Shown here piece by piece: positions 56,701-64,000 of a stretch of DNA of 64,000 bases. The notes below the pieces were generated by a model. It saw only the letters and a program-made list of their open reading frames with translations. It was not told the DNA's origin and did no database searches. The DNA comes from Rheum nobile (lineage: Eukaryota; Streptophyta; Magnoliopsida; Caryophyllales; Polygonaceae). The stretch covers positions 806,001 through 870,000 of the forward strand of contig WOAB01000041.1 in the NCBI GenBank assembly GCA_027886185.1, written 5' to 3'. The position numbers and the translations under genes are program-made. Numbering within the stretch: the first letter of the stretch is position 1; every line of letters begins with the position of its first letter.

Positions 56701-59080
56701 GCAAAGTGACACGCTTCCCATGGTAATTGAACACATAAGTGTTCAAATAGCCATCACGGAGTACGCACCTGTCAAATTGCCATGGGCGCCCAAGAAAAAT
56801 ATGGGTGGCATCCATTGCAATGACATCACAAAGAATAGAATCACAATATTGCCCTATAGAAAAATAATTAAACATTGGCGAGATACTGTGTTACCTGGAC
56901 TAGAAGAAATCCATTGGAGGGCATAAGGTTGTGGATGAGGCGTCGTAGGCAATTTGAAGTGGTTGACAACCTTCTCATTCATAATATTTGCACAAGATCC
57001 TCCATCAATAATAACACTCAAGGAAGCTGTTTGGACTAGAGCCCTTGTATGGAACAAGTTCTCTCGTTGATCGCTTAAGTTGGCTTCCTTGACGGTGAGG
57101 AGACGACGCGTCACCAAGCTCAATGGTGTGCCCGCGTGCAGAGACGTGGGTTCGCAATCATATGCATGTTCATCCTCGTCCTCGTTGCCTTCAGTGATCG
57201 CGTCAAGTGTGGCCTCCTCGTCTTCACAAGATTCGTAGTCAGCGGCGGCTGTGGAGAACAACACCTTGCGAGCATTGGGACAATCCTTCTTGTAGTGGCC
57301 TCGTCCACCACATTTGTAACACTCAATATCACGCGCGCGATTGTTTGGCACTGGGGCCTGTCTTGGCGCGGTCGGACGCGGCGCGATGTTTGGTGTCGTG
57401 GGCTTTGCCTTAGGGGATTGGCTAGACGCTGTTGTGGTAGATGCACCAGGGCGAACATTAGTATAAGGGAAGCCACTAGTGTTAGAAGAATACCGTTGTT
57501 GGCCAGTGGAATAGGTGTAAGACTTTCGGCGAGATAGTTGTGCATGGATTTGCATCGCCGTGTGGGTGAGTGTGTTCATGTCTTTGATGGGCAAAATCTC
57601 AAGTTGATCACAGATGTTGGTGTTTAAACCACTCAAGAATTTCGTCGTCAAGGTAGATGGTGCAACAGAGATGTTGGCCTTGTAATACATGTCTTCAAGC
57701 TTGGAAAAGAATTCGAGTGGAGTCATCGATCCTTGGCGAGCCATGGCAATGTCCAATCGCATTTGATTCCTGTAGTCTGGAGGCACGTATTTCCTGGTCA
57801 TTACGTAGACTAATTGATGCCATTCTGTGACTCGTGCTCTGTGGCGTCGAACGCAATCATCTTCAAACCTAAGCCACCACATGCGGGTGGCTCCTCGGAA
57901 GTTAAGCATCGCGGTGTCGACATGGTCCTCAGGTGGCACACGATTATAGCATAGGGTGTACTCTGTAGCCTGTACCAATTCAAGAAACACAGAGGGGTTG
58001 TATTCACCATGAAAATGCTCGATTTTTACCTTGACATGTGGTCGCTGGTATGGAGGCTGGTCTGGGGCTGGGTTGAATGCATTGTTCGGTGCAGCGTCAT
58101 AAAGAGGGTTGTCAATGGCGCGTAATCCATGTGGTCTATCGCGTCCAACTTGGTGTCTATCGCGTTGTTCGCGATTTTCGCGAACAAACTCATCCCTGGG
58201 AGCGTAGGCGTCATCGCGTTGACGTCTGCGTGGCGGGGCATCATAGTTGTCGCGTCGATGGTCTCTCTGTTGAACATCGCGGCGCTCGCCGCCAATGTCA
58301 CGAATGCGTTTTCCTCGGGGTCGGAGATGCGGGGAAGGTATCCAATCTGATGGGTGATCCTGCAATTCAATGGGATCTCCAAGAGGGGGGTGGAAAAATT
58401 AGGATTGACCATACCTGAGTCCTCGATCTCTTCGTCGTCGTACTCATCGAAGTCGTCTTGGACATTGGGTGTGATCGACGCGTAGCCATCTGATCCGTAA
58501 TGCGGTGTTCGAACACTCTGGTGTCGAAGATGATCGCGTACATCATGGCTGCGTTGTTGGGTAGGTGGTGTCCTCAATTGATCATCACGTCGCGGTTGTC
58601 CAGTGTCGCGGCGGCTTGGATAGCTTGACGATGTCGGTCATCGTGTGTGGCAGAATCCGGCACGCGTTTCTGGGTTCTCCTAGAGGCATACCTATCATCA
58701 AAGTTGTAAGGTTCATAGTACTCACCTTGAGAGTCGTCGGCGTCGCGGTCTGAGCCGTTGTCGAAGCCAGCAAGTGTGGCTCGTGGCACATAGCAATCCT
58801 TCTGGGGAACAAAGCCTTGGTGGCTCTTAATGACACTATGCATTCTGTGTAGTTGAGGTTGATGTTGAGAAGTGGAAGGCATAATTCCCTTGCCTTTGTC
58901 CACTCGTGTCTTGGATGGGACCGAGTCGGTGGCTCCAGGTGGAGGCGGTGCGTCCATAGCACTCAGCGGTGGGGGAGTTGGAGTGGGCACGGGCGGTGCC
59001 ACTTCTTGTTGGTTGGCGCGTAGAGTGGCGACCTCCTATCGAAGAGCCTGGATCAAGATCTGATCTTCGGACAACGCCAT
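53453..59080 (-). pseudogene. E5 Gag-Pol polyprotein, lightly damaged
   Basis: The ATG at 59080 opens MALSEDQILIQALR, followed by a TAG at 59038. Gag continues with frameshifts near 58585 and 58370 and is open 58365-56854: capsid region FHGEYNPSVFLELVQATEY, zinc knuckle CYKCGGRGHYKKDC, protease site DGGSCANI. After a shift near 56865 come GRPWQFDRCVL, RT with FSKIDLKSGYHQIRM, a TAG for Trp at 55931, then VVVYFDDILVYS. RNase H has VECDASDIGSGGVL, SDHAALRYL and VADALSR. Integrase has HRGHFG-type zinc region, CVTCQ, and D, D, E in MDFITGLP, VSDRDSKF and GQTEVTNR. A TGA stands at 54113 and a TAG at 54009. The tail contains GPFRVVKAIEDNAYQLELP and SEGPVTTSRSK. Confidence 0.9.
53727..53739 (-). other. 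E5 polypurine tract inside the coding region
   Basis: The minus strand reads AAGTGGGGGAGGG directly before the 3' LTR. It is also translated, because the ORF runs through it (the VGEGD part of the tail). Confidence 0.85.
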
Positions 59081-60014
59081 GATGGGGTTGCGTGGTTGGT
59101 CCTGTGGTGGTTGGTCTGGAGGTAAACCCAACTACTGGGGTTGTGGGTTGGTGTTGGTGTTGTCGACTTCGCGTTCGTCTGCACTGTGGCCAATATGCAT
59201 GGTGCCTATGACAAGATGACCAGACATGGGAGTAAAAACGAACCAAAAGACAACAAAGAACAACAACCAAGCAAATCACTAGTCAAGTCACAAAGTTCAC
59301 GTAGGTAGGGCTTGTTTGGCTTGCCGTGAGGGCGGCTTGGCTTGAACAAGAGATGGTGTATCAAGCAAGTTGCAATCAAACAAACAAGAACAAATTGAAA
59401 CCCTAAAACAAACATAAACAAAGCAACCTAATTAGCAAGAAAGTACCTTCTAGGAAGCTTGACCTAGACGATGGAGAGATTTAGAAGATGAGCTTAGACC
59501 GATGTGGGTTAGGGTTGCCTTATTTTGGCTTTCCCTAACTTTGGAAACTTTTTTTTTAATATATTTTCGATATTTCTTTTTTTTAATAATATCCGAGATC
59601 TTATCTTTTGATCTTTTCGGACATGCAAAAGGAAATAAAATAAAAAGGTCTAAGTAACAAGAATATCACAAGTGTGATTGTAGAGATAGGAGAGAAGATA
59701 AGATTTGATGATATCTTATTAGGAAATTGGTTAAGAACCTAAAAAGCAATATCCAACAAACAAGGAAACTCTATTCACGCATGAAATAAGAAAACAAAAT
59801 ATTCTAGCATGCAAGATAACAAATTACCTAACACACCAAAACTTGGGGAACAAGAAAAAAAAATCGGCCAAGGTAGGACCTTGTAGAAATAAAAGGATGA
59901 GCAAAAGATGGAAATTTTATGGTTTTTCGTGATCTTTTAGTAAAGCAATCGATGGGGGCCAAGAAAAAATTGTGAACAAACTTGAAACTTGAGTTTGTGA
60001 CTTACAAGACTGCT
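59081..60014 (-). other. E5 untranslated leader
   Basis: About 0.9 kb between the primer binding site and the gag ATG. No long conserved frame is evident; A-rich near 59600-59900. Confidence 0.6.
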
Positions 60015-60028
60015 GGGCTCTGATACCA
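60015..60028 (-). other. E5 primer binding site (tRNA-iMet)
   Basis: The minus strand reads TGGTATCAGAGCCC, 2 bases after the 5' LTR. Confidence 0.9.
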
Positions 60029-60030
60029 GT

Positions 60031-60939
60031 TGATGTGTCCTTGCCTCCGATGACAAGCCTTTGGGATCTAGTCCTGGTTGGGAAGTCACGCAGCGAACTC
60101 GTCTCGTTGATGGGGAGGGTCGCAAACGGAAGAATGCGATGATTGGTGGTGATGGAAATGATGGTGATCACGGTGGTGACGCGGTGGAAGCGATTGATGG
60201 AAAGATGATAGCGGTGGCGGAAGCGATTTGATGAAGGGATATAAGACTTGAAAGAACAAGTCTTTGGGTGTCGTAGCGTCGACTGTGGGTGAAGGTGATG
60301 CAAAGATAGATTGGCTTAAGAAGATCAAGCAGTTTGCCATAGCGTTGGCGGCAGAGGGAATGGGGATGAGAGGGATATGGGTGACGTCCGATCAAGGGAA
60401 GGAGGATTTAACACTCGACTTTAAACCTTGAACTTTAACTTGAATGTGAGAAATAACAATAACAAAGTAGGGTATAAATAGGGAGAGGTGAGACGTCGGA
60501 TGGGCCGAGTCTAACCTCGTGGGCTAGTCCATGCAAGTATGCAAAAGGCACAAACCCTAAAAGATAGAATGACTAAAAGGAAACTATCTAAAATGCTGTA
60601 AATAAGGAAACTATCTAAAGCAGACTGGAAATACCAAATATAGATAATGTCTCAAAAAAAACGCGTGAAACTCATGAACGCATTGAAGGCTTTGACGTGA
60701 TCATTACGTGAGACGACAAAGTGTCACAGTCTTCAGAAGAACGCGTTCTTTCACTCTCGATGGTGGAGAGGACGACGAGTCTTGGATTGTCGTCTGGGCT
60801 TCCTGGGCTGGCGACGGCGCGTGCGATGAGAGACGCGACGGCGATGGCCTTGGACCTAGACCTTGTCACTGGACCTTCTGAGCGTAGGCTCATGGCTTCT
60901 TCCTCGTCTTGGGACATCATGGGAGGCAAGGTCATATCA
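60031..60939 (-). repeat. E5 5' LTR
   Basis: 909 bp, differing from the 3' LTR by scattered substitutions and short indels (for example a missing GGCGGC at about 60840). Confidence 0.92.
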
Positions 60940-61110
60940 CCACCCTTGGTTCAGCATCCACTTCAAACCAACTGCAACTGTACATTCAGTTTTTGAAGCA
61001 CTACTAAACCAGTCTAGGTTATACTTCCGGTGCTCTGTATGCGAGAAAGTGAACTACTGTTCCCGCGCGTGTCAGGAACTCGACTGGAAGCTCCGACACA
61101 AGGCGGACTG
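60940..61110 (+). pseudogene. F-box/MYND zinc-finger protein fragment
   Basis: After the TSD and a short remnant of the HD-Zip piece, the plus strand reads LLNQSRLYFRCSVCEKVNYCSRACQELDWKLRHKAD and a stop (about 61000-61110). This is the MYND zinc finger of plant F-box/MYND proteins, with the Cys pairs CSVC and CSRAC in order; the family usually continues with further Cys and His residues. No other part of the gene is present. It is the third captured gene piece in a row. Confidence 0.8.
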
Positions 61111-61356
61111 AAATGAAGGGGTAATCAAGAATGATACCGAAAGAGATTGATAGGATGTTAATATGTTATGTGAAGTTACATTGTTGTTCAAAACAAACTC
61201 TATAGTGGAAGATAAGCGACTGCACATTTTAATCAAGTGAGGACAAACAAACAAGACCTCATAAACACTTACAAGACCCTTTCCCATTCCAAACCCCTCT
61301 CCCCAACCCAACAAGATTCCATAGAGCGCGCCGGAGCACGTTTCCGCACCACCGCG

Positions 61357-62839
61357 ATGGCAGCGTTACAACGCAAGCGTCGGTGGTGAGGTTCCAGCCT
61401 TGCTTCTCCAAGTCTACCTACCTTGGCAACACTGGAAGATTCAACAAGGAATCATCATGCCCAGTTGGGCTTCCTAGCTTCTCCTCTTTCAAGGTCCAAG
61501 CCAAGAAAGGCGAATGGCTTCCCGGCTTGGCCTCGCCCAACTACCTTACCGGCATGTACGTCATCATTAACTATACTCAGCTTATATGCCCGTGTTATTA
61601 TAATAACTACTTTTTATACTCAATTTTAAGTCTAACACATAAGTTCAATTAGATTATATAAGAGGCGTAATCTATCTACTTATATATTAGAGTACTTAAC
61701 ATGTACAAATAAGTGTTTATTTAAAAACACACTTATATATTAGAATACTTGTAATATGTACAAATAGGTGCTTATTTAAAAATGCACTTGGGTGCGACTA
61801 CCACACCCAAACCAAAAGTCTTCTCAACTTAGCCGGTGATCATGACTTTTCGTAATCACGAGATAATGATTTGGATCAATTCTTATTCATCTTGTAATGA
61901 CCTAAGTTAATACTCCTTTCATATAAAAAGATTGTGATTCTAGCTTTGTTTTTTTTAATAAAGATTGTCATTTTATATATTTTGAAAATTTTAGTAATAT
62001 TAATCGAGAGTATTTGAGTCAAATTATAACATTTTTTAATAGTAGTGTCAAACTCTAGAATGACAATTTTTTACAAGGACGGGGTATTTCACATGACACA
62101 ATTTATGCGTTGACTTGAACAATTGTTTGTTGCATTGTGTGGGTGAACAGTCTACCCGGTGACAATGGGTTCGACCCGTTGGCGTTGGCGGAGGACCTAG
62201 AGAACCTGAAGTGGTTCGTGCAGGCGGAGCTGGTGAACGGGATGTGGGCCATGATGGTCCACCTCCCGTTCACCAGCTCCGCCTGATGACAATGGGTTCG
62301 ACCCGTGGGCGTCGCCAGGATGCTCCTCCCGGAGGTGTTTACCAAGATGGGAATCCTCAACGTACTAGCCTGGTACGACGCAGGCAAGGAAGAGTATTTC
62401 GCCTCCTCATCGACCCTGTTCTTGATCGAGTTCATCCTCTTCCACTACGCGAGATCAGGAGGTGGCAAGACATCAAGAACCCCGGCAGCGTCAACCAAGA
62501 CCCCATCTTCAAGTAGTACAACCTGCCTCCTAATGAGGTCGGTTACCCTGGCGGCATCTTCAACCCCCTCAACTTCGCCCCTACTTTGGAGGCCAAGGAG
62601 AAGGAGCTCGCCAATGGTAACTACTTTGTGTTTTCTTGACTGGTAAACAACACAATCCTCCTTGATTGTAATTGGGGTTTTGGGAATCTATGCAAGGAGA
62701 TTGGCAATGTTGGCATTCTTAGGGTGGGTTCCTGGTGCAACACAACGTCACAGGGAAAGGGTCGTTCGACAACCTATTGCAACACTTATCCGACCCATGG
62801 CACAACATCATTGTTCAGACACTCAGAGGAGGTCAATAA
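61357..62839 (+). pseudogene. LHCA4: Lhca4 (photosystem I antenna) pseudogene, three exons
   Basis: Exon 1 (61357-61552) encodes a damaged transit peptide (TTQASVVRFQPCFSKSTYLG after a one-base shift) and KKGEWLPGLASPNYLTG. The donor GGCAGGTACG appears mutated to GGCATGTACG. Exon 2 (62150-62616) has LPGDNGFDPLALAEDLENLKWFVQAELVNG, MLLPEVFTKMGILNV and AGKEEYFASSSTLFLIEFILFHY, a one-base loss near 62448, then the KNPGSVNQDP and GGIFNPLNFAPTLEAKEKELANG segments. Exon 3 (62691-62839) has RLAMLAFLGW, a frameshift, and the end HNVTGKG-FDNLL to TAA at 62837. A scrambled insert lies at 62243-62310. Introns are kept, so it is a DNA-level copy, not a retrocopy. Confidence 0.9.
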
Positions 62840-64000
62840 GAGATAGACGAAGATAGAAAAGCTTGATTTGTGTGTGGTGCAAGAGACAAAGACAAAATAT
62901 CCTACTTCTTGTAACTCCCACCTTGTCTCTATCTTCTTCCTTGAATTATTATTCATTGAGCTATTGAATGTAAAACTGAGATGACACCTTTCAGACTTGT
63001 GTACAGGGTAATGCTTCAAGTGTTCCTTTCATATATCATACATGTCTATGTCCTGTTCTAACTTATTCCATGATAATTAAGTAGACAAAATAATAAGCAT
63101 AAAATTCAGAAGGTGTGCAGTCATTTGTGTAGAAATCTAAGTTACAAGGAAATTATAAACTATGAAGGGCGAGTAAGAAATCAAGGAAAAATCCTCCTAG
63201 TTTACAGCTTAGAATTGATCAGGATCAAGAAGGAGAATGTTTTTACAGAGGAATAAATATGAACCTGTATGCATCCTAAATGTATCTTTACAATATACAA
63301 ATTATGTGTATTTGGCAGTGAAGACAACCACCACCCAGTTTCTGATCCATTTCGGTAGGAAAAAATGTAGGGATTTTAGATGCGTAAAACAGAATTTCAG
63401 GAAACGATTTCCTAACACCTAACCAAGGATCTCATGCATAAAACAAATAGATCATAGATAGGAAGAATCAAATACCTCTTGATGCATGTTTTAATCTGCT
63501 GGAATAGAGAGAATAGAGCCTCACGTGTGACTCCTCTATTTGGTCCACCCGAGCTTGGATCTGGATCGCCTGGGACTCGGTTGCTAGAGCGAGGAACGAA
63601 GGCGAACGAAGGGAGAGACCTTGGATGTGTACGGCTGATAAGGCGTTGTCGTAACACCTAAATAAAATAATCCTAAACAAACCCAACTAATATAGTCTGG
63701 TAAGTAAGGGTCGAATCCCACATAGAATCAAATACTATTCCAACGATGTAATTGTATACCAACAAGTAACCAGGGGGTTTCTGATTTAAAAACAAAATAA
63801 ATAAAATAAATAAATAAAAACAAAGACTTGAAATCAAATTAGGGAAATAACTTAGCCAAACAAATATCCACACTTCAGATTGATAGATCGATCATTGATT
63901 ATTCCTAGTCCTCAATACTCATGAAAGTCCTAATCCCTGTTCTGAATTAGTTACCAGTCCAACCAGTCCTGATAACCCTAACTATTAAATAACCTAGAAG
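62840..64000. other. No gene recognised at the right end
   Basis: Sequence after the Lhca4 stop could include its old 3' UTR (62840-63050). The remainder is AT-rich, with a region (63660-64000) that includes AAGTAAGGGTCGAATCCCACA, a motif seen in plant repeats, followed by A-rich sequence. Short open frames have no recognisable product. Confidence 0.5.

Larger units (their letters stand above)
52812..60939 (-). mobile_element. E5: CRM-like Ty3 retrotransposon, 8.1 kb, nearly intact
   Basis: On the minus strand: 5' LTR 60031-60939, iMet primer binding site (60028-60015), gag-pol, polypurine tract, 3' LTR 52812-53726. The TSD ccacc is at 52807-52811 and 60940-60944. The LTRs are very similar. 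RT motifs such as HPIPRLDDMLDEL and MPFGLTNAPSTFMRMMNHML, and an ORF that continues into the 3' LTR, resemble the CRM group of chromoviruses. Few disabling mutations are visible: four stops and about three frameshifts. Confidence 0.9.
51817..62839 (-). mobile_element. Helitron with captured host gene fragments (3' end fixed, 5' end uncertain)
   Basis: On the minus strand the 3' end reads CCCCGTGCGAAGCACGGGG (perfect hairpin), CATTCCAC, CTAG, then T outside. The uninterrupted target is visible in the 5' LTR of X at 37112/37113 (TATAAA|TTAG), which confirms insertion between A and T. Inside, before and after the nested E5, are pieces of haspin kinase, HD-Zip I, F-box/MYND and Lhca4 genes, all on the plus strand. 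The 5' end (TC on the minus strand) was not found. The right limit given is only the end of the last gene fragment, and Lhca4 could instead be older flanking sequence. Confidence 0.65.

Noticed and set aside
54494..57537. Plus-strand frames within E5 (54494-54766, 55832-56203, 56103-56513, 57136-57537)
   Set aside because: They are shadows of the minus-strand Gag-Pol, whose catalytic motifs are clear.
61357..62839. Functional Lhca4 gene
   Set aside because: At least three frameshifts, a mutated first donor site and a scrambled insert rule out a normal antenna protein.
63412..63873. Short minus-strand frames near the right end (81, 72 and 66 codons)
   Set aside because: They overlap each other in different frames, lack recognisable domains and lie in repeat-like, A-rich sequence.

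Overview
The window is eukaryotic and clearly from a flowering plant, most likely a dicot. It carries a four-exon secretory class III peroxidase, fragments of Lhca4, haspin kinase, HD-Zip I and F-box/MYND genes, and many plant transposons: Ty3 chromoviruses, a Tat-type gag, Cassandra TRIMs, CACTA, Helitrons and TA-flanked MITEs. I cannot name the species. Only one host gene looks intact, the peroxidase at 26702-31428 on the minus strand. Nearly everything else is nested transposable elements, many with boundaries fixed to the base by target-site duplications (TSDs).

Layout. 1-1811: decayed Helitron helicase and Helitron 3' terminus. 2216-2736: complete Cassandra TRIM (TSD gaggc). About 2830-14199: degenerate minus-strand CACTA (TNP2) element split by an 8.9 kb gag-only LTR element at 3150-12065 (TSD ccttc; called E2). 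14270-15480: degenerate minisatellite interrupted by a second Cassandra at 14455-14971 (TSD cacat). 16183-26694: Ty3 element E3 on the minus strand (TSD ggatc), ending 2 bp past the peroxidase stop codon. 26702-31428: peroxidase gene with a solo LTR in intron 3 and a Helitron-like end in intron 2. 31806-32261: MITE. 32330-33175: tandem array. 33344-33882: carboxylesterase pseudogene. 34140-35701: 5' part of a Tat-type Ty3 element.

The right half is a nested stack. The Tat-type gag is cut at 35701 by LTR element X (35702-51816). X carries a MITE (37695-48811), and the MITE carries Ty3 element E4 (37727-48389, TSD gaaaa). The damaged 3' LTR of X was hit by a minus-strand Helitron whose 3' end is at 51817. 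That Helitron region holds fragments of at least four host genes (haspin, HD-Zip I, F-box/MYND, Lhca4). It was itself hit inside the HD-Zip piece by a nearly intact CRM-like Ty3 element E5 (52812-60939, TSD ccacc).

Points of most interest. E3 and E4 both encode an extra acidic protein upstream of gag whose N-terminus fits an N-myristoylation signal. Four LTR families share a conserved block with self-complementary segments in the 3' part of the LTR. Three families share CCGCG/CGCGG-type palindrome arrays around the LTR TATA box. Two places show fold-back template-switch scars. The peroxidase has lost its native terminator region to E3. Most early stop codons in E3, E4 and E5 look like G-to-A or C-to-T changes, as expected for methylated silent elements.
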